64,000 bases of DNA from Aeromonas veronii (GTDB taxonomy: Bacteria; Pseudomonadota; Gammaproteobacteria; Enterobacterales; Aeromonadaceae). The stretch is from positions 2,409,501 through 2,473,500 of the forward strand of contig NZ_CP157875.1 of assembly GCF_040215105.1 (NCBI RefSeq). Direction: 5' to 3'. Below the pieces are notes generated by a model. That model searched no databases. It saw only the letters and a program-made list of their open reading frames with translations, and was not told the origin of the DNA. Positions 44,386-53,540 of the stretch are shown here, piece after piece. Position 1 is the stretch's first letter. Each line of letters opens with the position of its first letter. A program made the position numbers and the translations under genes.

Positions 44386-45480
44386 ATGAAACACCGGTAT
44401 TTCCCCCTTTCATCCCTCTCTGTCATCGTCCTCGGCACTCTGCTAAGCGGCTGCAACAGTGAAGCCACCCCACCCCAGGCCGAAACGCCGCGCCCGGTCA
44501 ACGCCATCACCCTGAGCGAGGGCTCTGCCCAGCAGACCCTGCGCTTTAGCGGCGAAATTCGCTCCCACCAGCGGGCCAACCTCGCCTTCCGGGTGCCCGG
44601 CACCCTGGATGCCATCCTGGTGAAAGAGGGGGACAAGGTGAGCAAGGGAGCGGTGATCGCGAGGCTGGATCCCCACGATTTTCGGGTTCAGCGGGATGAA
44701 ACCGCCGCCATGCTCAAGGAAGCCAAAGCCGCGAGCCGGCTGGCCGAGGTCGAGCTGACCCGCACTCGCCAGGCGGTGGGTGAAAATGCCATGGCCAAAA
44801 TCAACCTGGACAGGGCCATCAGCGCTAGCGCCCAGGCCAGGGCACGGGTACAGACGCTGCAACAATCCCTCGCCAAGGCCGAAGATGCCCTGGGCTATAG
44901 CGAGCTGCGCGCCCCCTTCGACGGCGTGATAGGCCAGCGCTTCATCGACGAACATGAGCAGACGGCCCCCGGCGTGCCCGTCTTCTCCCTGCATCAGCCA
45001 AGCGTCCTCGAAGCCGTGGTCGACGTGCCGGAACAGCAGATTGGCCAGTTGAAGAACGACATGGCGGCGAGCGTCACCTGGTATCGACAGGATGTGCCCG
45101 TCAGGGCCGTCAGCCGCGAGGTGGCGAGCCTGCCCGACCCCTTGAAGCGTACCCATGAGGTGACCTTCCGCCTGCTGGACCACTCCCCCGAGCTGGTCCC
45201 GGGCAAGTCGGTCAGCATAGCGCTACCCCTGCCGGGCAGTGACCAGATCCACTGCCTGCCGGTCAGCGCCGTCACTAGCCAGGGCAAGCAGAACCGGGTC
45301 ATGACGGTGCGGGCTGGTCAGGCCATCGGCGTGCTGGTCGAGATCGTCAGCCAGCACCATGACGAGCTCTGCGTCAAAGGCGCGCTCACCGCAGGCGATC
45401 GGGTGGTCACCGCCGGCAGCGCCCTGCTGAAAGAACGCCAGTCCGTTACGCTCATCAAGCAGGTGGGTGCCCAATCATGA
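44386..45480 (+). CDS. RND efflux periplasmic adaptor lipoprotein
   Basis: Membrane fusion protein of 364 residues. A lipoprotein signal peptide ends LGTLLSGC with the lipidated cysteine C23. The usual order is readable: lipoyl half-motif RVPGTLDAILVKEGDKVSKGAVIARLDPHDF, coiled-coil hairpin rich in A/L/R/E (about residues 100-170), second lipoyl half YSELRAPFDGVIGQRF, then beta-barrel domain with PGKSVSIALPL. First gene of an adaptor-pump-outer membrane operon; overlaps the pump gene by four bases. Confidence 0.94.
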   Translation: MKHRYFPLSSLSVIVLGTLLSGCNSEATPPQAETPRPVNAITLSEGSAQQTLRFSGEIRSHQRANLAFRVPGTLDAILVKEGDKVSKGAVIARLDPHDFRVQRDETAAMLKEAKAASRLAEVELTRTRQAVGENAMAKINLDRAISASAQARARVQTLQQSLAKAEDALGYSELRAPFDGVIGQRFIDEHEQTAPGVPVFSLHQPSVLEAVVDVPEQQIGQLKNDMAASVTWYRQDVPVRAVSREVASLPDPLKRTHEVTFRLLDHSPELVPGKSVSIALPLPGSDQIHCLPVSAVTSQGKQNRVMTVRAGQAIGVLVEIVSQHHDELCVKGALTAGDRVVTAGSALLKERQSVTLIKQVGAQS

Positions 45481-48400
45481 CCCTCTCCACCTTTGCCTTG
45501 CGACAAAAGACCTTCGTGGTCTTCTTCTCCATCCTCTGCACCCTGGTCGGGATCTACTCCTATTTCGATCTCGGCAAGCTCGAAGATCCCACCTTCACGG
45601 TGAAGAGTGCCGTCATCGTCACCCTCTACCCCGGCGCCACTGCCCAGGAGGTGGAGCGTCTGGTCACCGATCCCATCGAGACCAAATTGCAGGAGATGGG
45701 GTCGCTGTGGAAGCTGAGATCCCTCTCCCGCCCCGGCAGCTCCATGATATTCGTCGATTTGCAGGAGAAATACAGTTCTGATGTGCTGCCACAGCAGTGG
45801 GATCTGCTGCGCCGCAAGGTGCAGGACGTCAAGCTCGCCCTCCCGCCCCAGGCGCAGATCAGCATAGTGCAGGACGAGTTCTCGGAAGTGTACGGCATGT
45901 TGTTCGCCGTCTACGGGGACGACATTCCCATGCATCAGCTCAAGGATCAGGCCCGCGAACTGCAGCGCCGTCTCAAGGCGGTCAAAGGGGTCAAGAAGGT
46001 GCAGCTGCACGGCATCCGCGAGCAGGTGGTCAACATCGATGTGTCGAGCGAACGTCTCGCCCGCAGCCACATCTCCATGGCGGAGCTCATCGCCCAGCTC
46101 AACAGCCAGAACATGCCGGTCAGTGCCGGTGAGTACGACATGGGACGCGAAAACCTGCGGGTGGCCCAGACCGGCGCCTACCAGAACGTCGAGGATGTCC
46201 GCAATCTGATGCTCACCACCGGCCTCGTCGGTAACAAGCGCGGCACCCTGCGTCTGGGAGACGTCGCCGACGTCTACCTCGATTACCAGACTCCGGCCCA
46301 GACCGAGAGTCGTTTCAACGGCCAGCAGGCCATTACCCTCGCCGTGAGCCCCGAGACCGGCATCAACGTGGTCAGCATCGGTGATGAACTGACTGCCGTG
46401 CTTCAGCAGTTCGAGTCCGAGCAACCCCTCGGCACCGGAGTGGGCATCATCGCCTTCCAACCCGAAGAGGTGACCAAGTCCATCAACAACTTCGTGCTCA
46501 ACCTGCTCGAGAGTATCGCCATCGTGGTGGCGGTGCTGATGATCTTCATGGGCTGGCAAAGCGCCGCCATCGTCGGTGCAAGCCTGCTGCTGAACATTCT
46601 GTTCACCCTGATCTACATGAACCTCACCGGGGTCGATCTGCAACGGGTTTCGCTCGGTGCCTTCATCCTGGCCCTCGGCATGCTGGTGGATAACGCCATC
46701 GTCATCGTCGACCTCTTCATCGCCAAGCTGGCCAGAGGGATCAACCGGGATGACGCCGTCATCGACTCCATCAAGGAGATGGCCGTCCCCCTGCTCGGCG
46801 CGACCGTGGTCGCCTGCCTCGGAGCCACGCCGGTACTGCTCTCCCAGACCGACTCGGCGGAGTTCTCCATCTCCATCGTCCAGGTGCTGGTCAGCTCCCT
46901 GCTGCTCTCCTGGGTCGTGGCCATGCTGATCACTCCCCTGATGTGCTGGGCCTTCATCAAGGCACCGAGCGAAGATGAGAGCGGCAAGCCGGAAGGCAAG
47001 GCGGCCCGTCTCTATCGCCGCGCCGTACACTGGACCGTGGACAACCCCAAGAAGGCCATGCTGACCGTCTTGCCGCTGCTGCTGCTGACCGGCCTCGCTG
47101 CGCCGCTGCTCAACGTGAACTTCATGCCGAGCTCGGATCGCAGCATCGTCTTCCTCGACTACTGGCTGCCCAACGGGGGTCGCATCGAGAGCACCTCGGC
47201 GGACATGAAGGAGATTGAGCAGTGGCTGCTGGCCCAGCCCGAGGTGAAGAGCATCTCCAGCTACGTGGGTGAGAGTGCGCCGCGCTTCTCTGTCACCGTC
47301 GAGCCCGAGCCCCTGGATCAGAGCTACGGCCAGATCCTGATCAACACCCACCGCTTTGACGACATCCCCGCCCTGGTGGCCAGGGGTGATGCCTGGCTCG
47401 CCACCCACTTCCCCTATGCCGAGCCGCGCTTCCGTGATCTCAAGCTCGCCACCAAGGACAAGTTCAGCATCGAAGCCCGCTTCGAGGGGCCGGATCCCGC
47501 CGTGCTGCACAATCTCTCCGAGCAGGCCCAGGCCATCATTCGTGCCAACCCACACACCAAGTACGTGCGCGACGACTGGCGCCAGCAGAGCAAGGTGGTC
47601 ACCCCCGTCATCAACCAGGCGGCGGCCCGCAAGGCCGGGGTCAGCAATACCGACATCGCCATGGCCGTTCACACCGCGACCGAAGGGCTGCAGATTGGCA
47701 CCCTGCGCCAGCAGGATGACCTCATTCCCATCAAGCTGCGCAGCGCCAACAGCACCCTGGAAGCCATGGCGGACTTGCCGGTACGCTCCGCCCTCGGCCT
47801 GCACAGCGTGCCGCTCGGCCAGGTGCTCGACGACATCGAGATCGGCGGGGAAGAGAGCATGATCTGGCGCCGCAACCGGCTACCGGCCATCACGGTCCAG
47901 GCCGGGGTGGACGGGGAGCTCACCGCCTCCGTGGTGCGCCAGCAACTGGCGCCCGAGCTGGAGGCCATGGTACTGCCGGCAGGCTACACGATGCATTGGG
48001 GCGGCGAGTACTACGACGAGAAGCGTGCCGTCGATGATCTCATGCTGCAAACTCCCAAGGCGGTGGTGATGATGTTCATCATCCTGATGGCCCTGTTCAA
48101 CGCCTATCGTCAGCCGCTCATCATCTTCATCACCCTGCCACTGGCCTCCATCGGCATTATCTGGAGCCTGCTGCTGATGGACAAACCGTTCGGCTTCATG
48201 GCCATCGTCGGCATGATCTGCCTCACCGGCATGATCATCAAAAACGGTATCGTCCTGCTCGATCAGATTGAGCTGGAGCGGCGCAACGGCCGCCTGCTGA
48301 TCGATGCGGTCAAGGAGGCGACCATCAATCGCACCATGGCCATCTCCATGGCGGCGCTGACCACGGTGCTCGGCATGGTGCCGCTGCTCACCGATCGCCT

Positions 48401-48560
48401 GTTCGATCAGATGGCGGCCACCATCATCGGCGGCCTGATGGCGGCGACCGTGCTCTCGCTGTTCGCCATGCCCGCCTTCTACATGCTCTTCTTCGCCCGT
48501 GAACACCGCGCCCAAGGCTGCGCGCCGCAGGCCACAGACAAGGATCACTCCCATGAATAA
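45477..48560 (+). CDS. RND-family efflux pump (inner membrane)
   Basis: Proton-driven resistance-nodulation-division exporter of 1027 residues. It has the 12-helix plan: TM1 near the N-terminus (TFVVFFSILCTLVGIYSYF), large periplasmic domain, TM2-6 with the proton-relay pair in GAFILALGMLVDNAIVIVDLFIAK, second large domain, and TM8-12 (LMALFNAYRQPLIIFITLPLAS; GMICLTGMIIKNGIVLLDQI). It resembles AcrB/Vex-type drug pumps of the more divergent group with lipoprotein adaptors. It starts in an ATGA overlap with the adaptor gene and ends eight bases inside the outer membrane gene. Substrate unknown. Confidence 0.95.
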   Translation: MTLSTFALRQKTFVVFFSILCTLVGIYSYFDLGKLEDPTFTVKSAVIVTLYPGATAQEVERLVTDPIETKLQEMGSLWKLRSLSRPGSSMIFVDLQEKYSSDVLPQQWDLLRRKVQDVKLALPPQAQISIVQDEFSEVYGMLFAVYGDDIPMHQLKDQARELQRRLKAVKGVKKVQLHGIREQVVNIDVSSERLARSHISMAELIAQLNSQNMPVSAGEYDMGRENLRVAQTGAYQNVEDVRNLMLTTGLVGNKRGTLRLGDVADVYLDYQTPAQTESRFNGQQAITLAVSPETGINVVSIGDELTAVLQQFESEQPLGTGVGIIAFQPEEVTKSINNFVLNLLESIAIVVAVLMIFMGWQSAAIVGASLLLNILFTLIYMNLTGVDLQRVSLGAFILALGMLVDNAIVIVDLFIAKLARGINRDDAVIDSIKEMAVPLLGATVVACLGATPVLLSQTDSAEFSISIVQVLVSSLLLSWVVAMLITPLMCWAFIKAPSEDESGKPEGKAARLYRRAVHWTVDNPKKAMLTVLPLLLLTGLAAPLLNVNFMPSSDRSIVFLDYWLPNGGRIESTSADMKEIEQWLLAQPEVKSISSYVGESAPRFSVTVEPEPLDQSYGQILINTHRFDDIPALVARGDAWLATHFPYAEPRFRDLKLATKDKFSIEARFEGPDPAVLHNLSEQAQAIIRANPHTKYVRDDWRQQSKVVTPVINQAAARKAGVSNTDIAMAVHTATEGLQIGTLRQQDDLIPIKLRSANSTLEAMADLPVRSALGLHSVPLGQVLDDIEIGGEESMIWRRNRLPAITVQAGVDGELTASVVRQQLAPELEAMVLPAGYTMHWGGEYYDEKRAVDDLMLQTPKAVVMMFIILMALFNAYRQPLIIFITLPLASIGIIWSLLLMDKPFGFMAIVGMICLTGMIIKNGIVLLDQIELERRNGRLLIDAVKEATINRTMAISMAALTTVLGMVPLLTDRLFDQMAATIIGGLMAATVLSLFAMPAFYMLFFAREHRAQGCAPQATDKDHSHE

Positions 48561-50025
48561 GTGCCGCCTCAGTGCCCTCATCGCCCTGCTGATGCTGGGG
48601 GGCTGCAGTCTGGCCCCCGATTACCAGACCCCGACCCACCCGGTCAGCCAGGTCTATCTGAACCAGGCCACCCCGGGCACCCAGGTCGGTGGGGAGAGCC
48701 CCCTCGCCTGGTGGCACCAGTTCAACGACCCCGAGCTCGATGCCTTGGTGCTGGCCGCCCAGCGCCAGAACATCACCCTCAAGATAGCAAGCCAGCGTAT
48801 CCAGCAGGCCCAGGCCTATCAGGAGGCCATCGCCTCCTTCAAGGTGCCCACGTTGAGTCTGGGGGGCGGCTACACCGATTCACGCCTCAGTGAAAACGGC
48901 GATCTGACGGGGCCGGCGGTGAGCCCGCTGCCCCTGCCGGGCGCCCTCGGCGGCGGCTCGGTGCAACTGATGGAGCGGGATCCCACCGCCGTCTTCATCG
49001 GCGCCAACGCGAGCTGGGAGCTGGATCTGTTCGGTCGCATCGACAGCCTGAGCCAGGCCGCCGCCATCCGCACCGAGCAGGCGGGCATCATGCGCAAGGG
49101 CTTGATCACCGCCATGACCGCTGACGTGATCAACAACTACCTGCAGTATCGCGGCGCCGAGGCACGCAGCCTGATCGCCGCCGATACCGTACGATCCCAG
49201 CAGGAGACCCTGGCCATGGTCGAGTCCCTGCATCGCAACGGCTATGGCTCGGATCTCGACCTGGCCAACGCCCGCGCGGCCCTCGCCACTACCCAGGCCA
49301 GCCTGCCGCTCCTCGACACGGCCAGGAACGTGCACCTGAACCGGATGGCATTGCTGCTCGGAGAGCCCGTCGCCCGGACCCAGGCCCGCTTCACCCCTCG
49401 CCCGCTGCCCGCCATGGAGGCGCTGATCCCGACCGGTCTGCCGTCCAGCCTGCTGACCCGCAGACCCGATGTGGCGAGCGCCGAGCGGGCCATCGCCGCC
49501 AAGAACCAGGAGCTGGGGGCCGCCATCGCCGCCCGCTACCCCAAGGTGTTCCTGACCGGCAGCCCGGGACTGGTGGCCGGGGATGTCGACGACCTGTTCA
49601 AATCGGGCTCCACCGCCTGGGCGCTGGGGGCCGGTTTCTCCTGGGATCTGTTCGACGGCGGCCGGGGCGAGGCCAGGGTCAAGGCGCAGGAGGCGGGTCT
49701 CGAGGAGGCGGCGCTCACCTATCAGCACACGGTCAATGCCGCCTTCAACGAGGTGGAGACCGCCCTCATCGCCTACGGCAACAGTCAGCAGTATCGGGAT
49801 CACCTGCACCTGGCGAGCCAGCAGGCCGAGCTGGCCCTCGGCAAGGCCAAGAGCCTCTACCGTGCAGGCCTGGTCGATCACCTGCAGGTACTGGACGCCG
49901 AGCGCCAGCAGAACAGCCTGAAAGATGCCGAAGTGGTGGCGCGCCTCGGCACCGCCACCAACGTGGTGCTGCTGCACAAGGCCCTGGGAGGAGACTGGCA
50001 GGCCCCCCAGCTGACTGAGGGATAA
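48553..50025 (+). CDS. NodT/OprM-family outer membrane efflux lipoprotein
   Basis: TolC-like channel protein of 490 residues. Lipobox LMLGGC gives the lipidated C18, followed by SLAPDYQTP, the family start. Typical internal motifs are the substrate of the barrel/coiled coil: SWELDLFGRIDSLSQAA, LLTRRPDVASAERAIAAKNQELGAAIA and FSWDLFDGGRGEARV. ATG 48553 has AAGGAT upstream; the frame to 48499 is not needed. Third gene of the pump operon, overlapping the pump gene; ends in a hairpin at 50111. Confidence 0.93.
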   Translation: MNKCRLSALIALLMLGGCSLAPDYQTPTHPVSQVYLNQATPGTQVGGESPLAWWHQFNDPELDALVLAAQRQNITLKIASQRIQQAQAYQEAIASFKVPTLSLGGGYTDSRLSENGDLTGPAVSPLPLPGALGGGSVQLMERDPTAVFIGANASWELDLFGRIDSLSQAAAIRTEQAGIMRKGLITAMTADVINNYLQYRGAEARSLIAADTVRSQQETLAMVESLHRNGYGSDLDLANARAALATTQASLPLLDTARNVHLNRMALLLGEPVARTQARFTPRPLPAMEALIPTGLPSSLLTRRPDVASAERAIAAKNQELGAAIAARYPKVFLTGSPGLVAGDVDDLFKSGSTAWALGAGFSWDLFDGGRGEARVKAQEAGLEEAALTYQHTVNAAFNEVETALIAYGNSQQYRDHLHLASQQAELALGKAKSLYRAGLVDHLQVLDAERQQNSLKDAEVVARLGTATNVVLLHKALGGDWQAPQLTEG

Positions 50026-50110
50026 CCCCTCTCTCACCCGTACCGACGGGCCCGTCCCTGGTGTGGCCTGAGGTCACAAGGCGCCGTCCACAACAGGATT
50101 GGCCCACACC

Positions 50111-50143
50111 GAGCCCCGGCATTGCGCCGGGGCTCGCCTTTTG
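50111..50143 (+). terminator. Terminator of the efflux operon
   Basis: GAGCCCCGGC (50111-50120) pairs with GCCGGGGCTC (50126-50135) across ATTGC, followed by GCCTTTT. About 85 bases beyond the stop. Confidence 0.85.
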
Positions 50144-50490
50144 GGGCCGTTGAACATGCTGAAACGCCCTCAAGCAGACCTTCTGGCACCCTCTTCCCAG
50201 TGATAAATCAAATGTAAAAGCGATCACTATTGATTTGGCAAATGATCAAAGAGGTCATGCTGACCGAAACAGACGCCATTTCGCCCCCTGTCCCGCGGTT
50301 TTTTCCATGGGTCGGCACCGCTGTGTCAGGGAGATGACAGCCCTAGCCAAATGAAAACCAACGACTAATCCCCTCCCCACGCGCGCTAGCCCAGCCTCCC
50401 CGCCGCGCCACTGGAATAAGTCACAGTAACCAGATGCCCCATCCCTCACTAGGCTGTGCAGGCCCGTCACTGGCCATCGGCCACGGGCGA

Positions 50491-50520
50491 CCTTTTCGCA
50501 CAGCACCTTTTCGCACAACA
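50491..50520 (+). repeat. 15-bp tandem duplication upstream of the 393-residue protein gene
   Basis: CCTTTTCGCACAGCA (50491-50505) and CCTTTTCGCACAACA (50506-50520) differ at one base. They lie 15-44 bases upstream of the ATG at 50535, overlapping the expected promoter or leader. Confidence 0.75.
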
Positions 50521-50534
50521 CAAGGAAGAGAGAG

Positions 50535-51716
50535 ATGGGTAACAATCAACTGCTGTTCAACGGCGGCGAGAGCGCCGGCACCTTCCAGCTCGATTTCAAC
50601 AACAACCGCGCCTATGAGCTGTTTGGCAGGGAGTACCTCAAGTGCTACGCCAACCTGGCGGTCAAGGGCAAGATGAGCAAACCACTGCCCTCGGGTCCCT
50701 TGAGCTACCACGTCGACTTCGCCATGGATTGCGGCTGCAATTCGGTGCTGATTGACTTCAACCTCGCCTACAAGAAGACCTTTGGCAGCAACCAGGAGGC
50801 ACTGCCGCTGCTGCGCGTCAGTGACTATGAGGCCGAGCTGCTGCTCTGCCAGCTGGTACGCGAGGCCGCCGCCAATCGCCTCAACAGCCGGGATCAGTTC
50901 GACGAGGCCGAGTCCTTCTTCAACGATGCCAACCTGCCCCTCGCCAGGGCCGTGGCGAACGACCCCTATGCCGACAAAGACGGCCTGGTGGAGTTCATCG
51001 TGGCCAACGAGCTGCTGGATGATCCCGCCGTCATGGCCAAGCTCGCCGAGCAGAAGGCCTACCTCATCGCCATCACCTCGGTGGTCACCGCCTACATCAA
51101 TCGCTACGCCGAAGCCTACGGGGATCAGTACAAGACGGATGCGGATCTCTGGGCCAGGGCGCTCTCCAAGATCCCGTTGATGGGGCCGAGCAAGATCGAT
51201 CAGCAGAGCTACAGCCGTCACATCAAGGGGATCAGCATCGCCACCGACTTCATCAACTTCATCATGGACGTGGTGGTGAGCCAGGGCACCACGGCCCTGG
51301 CAAGCTTCAACAAATTCCTGCAAAAACAGGGGGATGCCATCCGCTTCGGGGTGGAGAACAACAAGGACTACTACAAGACCATCACGGTGGGCATCACGGT
51401 GGAGGTGTTCAAGGTCGGCAGCGAGCTGGTCTATGTGCCCAAGATCAAGCAGTACCGCGTCAACTTCGACCGTCAGAACAGCAAGTTCACCTCCGCCTGC
51501 GCCAGCAGCGAGTTCGTGGACATCCACTTCAACTACCTCTATGCGGCCAATGTGTTCGACTACGAGGCGCTGAAAGATCCCGAGATCAAGCGCGACTTTG
51601 ACAGCTTCATCCAGAAGCAGCGCAAAGCACAGATTGAAGAGGCCGACACCTTCTTCAACGACGACTTCCCGCCGCTGCAGCCCAAGTTGCTGGCCCGCAG
51701 CAAGGCCACGGTCTGA
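50535..51716 (+). CDS. Unrecognised 393-residue soluble protein
   Basis: AAGGAAGAGAG precedes the ATG. The protein has no signal peptide and no clear transmembrane segment. It starts GNNQLLFNGGESAGTFQLDF, has early cysteines C37, C66 and C68 (AMDCGCN), a helical middle with many acidic and aromatic residues (DEAESFFNDANLPLARAVAND; AYLIAITSVVTAYINRYAEAYG) and beta-rich later part (YYKTITVGITVEVFKVGSELVYVPK). The body is long enough for two or three domains. I do not recognise any family; an effector, stress or surface-associated protein are all possible. Monocistronic, closed by a strong terminator. Confidence 0.78.
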   Translation: MGNNQLLFNGGESAGTFQLDFNNNRAYELFGREYLKCYANLAVKGKMSKPLPSGPLSYHVDFAMDCGCNSVLIDFNLAYKKTFGSNQEALPLLRVSDYEAELLLCQLVREAAANRLNSRDQFDEAESFFNDANLPLARAVANDPYADKDGLVEFIVANELLDDPAVMAKLAEQKAYLIAITSVVTAYINRYAEAYGDQYKTDADLWARALSKIPLMGPSKIDQQSYSRHIKGISIATDFINFIMDVVVSQGTTALASFNKFLQKQGDAIRFGVENNKDYYKTITVGITVEVFKVGSELVYVPKIKQYRVNFDRQNSKFTSACASSEFVDIHFNYLYAANVFDYEALKDPEIKRDFDSFIQKQRKAQIEEADTFFNDDFPPLQPKLLARSKATV

Positions 51717-51730
51717 CGGGTGAACCAAAT

Positions 51731-51762
51731 AAAAACAGCCGGCATCTGCCGGCTGTTTTTTT
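51731..51762 (+). terminator. Terminator of the 393-residue protein gene
   Basis: AAAAACAGCCGGCA and TGCCGGCTGTTTTTTT form an almost loopless 14-bp inverted repeat with a T run of seven; it lies 14 bases after the stop and may also serve the convergent ABC gene. Confidence 0.93.
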
Positions 51763-51788
51763 ATCTGCAGCTTTATCGATTACCCCAC

Positions 51789-53540
51789 TCAGGCTCGCTT
51801 CTCCTCGAGCCAGGCCCCCTGGCTCTGCATCTCGAACAGCTGGGCGTAGTGGCCCCCCTCGGCCATCAGCTCGCCGTGGGTGCCCCGCTCGTTCACCTGA
51901 CCGCGGGACAGCAGCAGGATCTCGTCTGCATCGACGATGGTGGAAAGTCGGTGAGCAATGGCAATGGTGGTGCGGCCACGGCGCGCCGCCGACAGCGCCT
52001 GGGAAAGCGCGAGCTCGGTCTGGGAGTCCACGCTGGCGGTGGCTTCGTCCAGGATGAGGATGCGCGGATCCCCCACCAGCGCCCGGGCAAACGAAAGCAG
52101 CTGACGCTGACCGGCGGAGAGGTTCTTGCCCCCCTCCTCCAGCATTGTTGCGAGCCCATCCGGCAGACTCTGCACAAAATCCTTCAACTGCACCTCGTCC
52201 AGCGCCCGCCAGAGCGTCTCCTCGTCGATGCCGTCACGGCCGAGGCGCAGGTTCTCTGCCAAGGTCCCGACGAAGATGAAGGGATCCTGCTGTACCAGCC
52301 CGATGCTGCGGCGCACTGCCGCGAGCGACAGCGCCTCGAGCGCATGATCGTCAAAGCGGATGGTGCCGCTGCCGATGGGGTAAAAGCCCATCAGCAGGCT
52401 GATGACGGTAGACTTGCCGCTGCCGGTATGGCCCACCAGCGCCAGCATCTGGCCGGGACGGGTACAAAAGCTCACCTCCCGCAGCACGGGTTGCTGGCCG
52501 TCATAGGAGAAGCTCACCTGCTCGAAGCTCACCCGCCCCTCGAGCGACGCCTCTTCACCGTCCGTGCTCTCCCGGGACTCGTCCAGCAGGGCGAATACCC
52601 GCTCCCCCGCCACCATGGCCTGCTGCAACTGGTTGAGCTGGTTGGTCATCTCGATGAGAGGCTCGATCATCCGCCCGAGGTAACTGATGAAGGCGTAGAG
52701 TACCCCCACCTGGATGGCGCCGCCGCTGCTCAATCCCTCGTGGGCGAACAGGGCCAGCAGCCCTATCAACACCATCATGTAGAAGAGATCGATCAGGGGG
52801 CGCAGCAGGATGCCGTTGATTTTCAAACTCTTGAGGCGGGCATGCCAGTGCTGCTGATTCACCTCGGCAAAAGCCCTGGCGAAATGGCGCTCCTGCACCA
52901 TGGCTTGGATCACCGGCATCCCCTGCAGGGATTCGTTGAGCCGACTGTTGATGTCGGAGAGCAGGCTGCGGGTGGCCCGCACCACGGGCACGCTCAATTT
53001 CTGGTAGAGCCACATCACGGCCCCCACCAGGGGCAGCAGGGTGGCACACACCAGCATCAGCCGCAGATCCAGCAGGGCCATGGAGATGAGGATGCCGCAC
53101 AAGAGCACCACTTTTTGCACCAGGAGCCCGATCACCTGCACATAGAGGTTCATGATGGCCTCGGTGTCGTTGGTGATGCGAGAGATGAGGGAGCCCGAGC
53201 GGTGCTTGTCAAAGTAACGGGCCGGCAGGCGGATGGCGGTGGCAAACACCTGCTCGCGCAGGCGCTGCACCACCGCCTGGGCGATACGGTTGAAGCGCAG
53301 GGATTGCAGGTAGAAACCGACCGCCGACAGGAATTGCAGGCCGAGGTAACCCGCCGCCAGCGCGGCGACCTCGGGCCACACCAGCTGGCGCGGGGCCAGG
53401 TAGTCGTCGATGAACAGCTTGATGAGCAGCGGCCCCGCCACTTCGGCACCGGTGGCGAGCAGCAGGCAGATGCCCGCCTGAATCAGCCAGCGGGGGTAGC
53501 GGGCACAATACGCCAGCAGTCGCTTGATGGTCGGGTTCAC
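51789..53540 (-). CDS. mdlB: ABC transporter half-molecule, MdlB-like
   Basis: Exporter half-transporter of 583 residues: six-helix transmembrane domain (about residues 1-310), then ATPase with Walker A GHTGSGKST, signature LSAGQRQ, Walker B ILILDEATAS and H-loop IAIAHRLS. E. coli MdlB is 593 residues and has the same order with MdlA. It overlaps the upstream half-transporter gene by four bases. Likely forms a heterodimer; substrate unknown. Confidence 0.92.
   Translation of the reverse strand: MNPTIKRLLAYCARYPRWLIQAGICLLLATGAEVAGPLLIKLFIDDYLAPRQLVWPEVAALAAGYLGLQFLSAVGFYLQSLRFNRIAQAVVQRLREQVFATAIRLPARYFDKHRSGSLISRITNDTEAIMNLYVQVIGLLVQKVVLLCGILISMALLDLRLMLVCATLLPLVGAVMWLYQKLSVPVVRATRSLLSDINSRLNESLQGMPVIQAMVQERHFARAFAEVNQQHWHARLKSLKINGILLRPLIDLFYMMVLIGLLALFAHEGLSSGGAIQVGVLYAFISYLGRMIEPLIEMTNQLNQLQQAMVAGERVFALLDESRESTDGEEASLEGRVSFEQVSFSYDGQQPVLREVSFCTRPGQMLALVGHTGSGKSTVISLLMGFYPIGSGTIRFDDHALEALSLAAVRRSIGLVQQDPFIFVGTLAENLRLGRDGIDEETLWRALDEVQLKDFVQSLPDGLATMLEEGGKNLSAGQRQLLSFARALVGDPRILILDEATASVDSQTELALSQALSAARRGRTTIAIAHRLSTIVDADEILLLSRGQVNERGTHGELMAEGGHYAQLFEMQSQGAWLEEKRA

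Larger units (their letters stand above)
50026..50534. other. Intergenic region before the unrecognised 393-residue protein gene
   Basis: About 510 bases. It contains the efflux-operon terminator (50111-50143), an AT-rich patch near 50200-50245, and a 15-base direct repeat just upstream of the next gene (CCTTTTCGCACA at 50491 and 50506). No gene seen. Confidence 0.55.

Noticed and set aside
45318-47804. Minus-strand open frame of 828 codons opposite the RND pump genes
   Set aside because: Histidine/glycine/glutamine-rich antisense shadow of a high-GC gene with no domain; the plus-strand proteins are clearly real.
50255-50545. Minus-strand frame of 96 codons with LCEKVLCEKV
   Set aside because: The repeated residues come from the 15-bp DNA duplication and the frame overlaps the start of the next gene; not credible.
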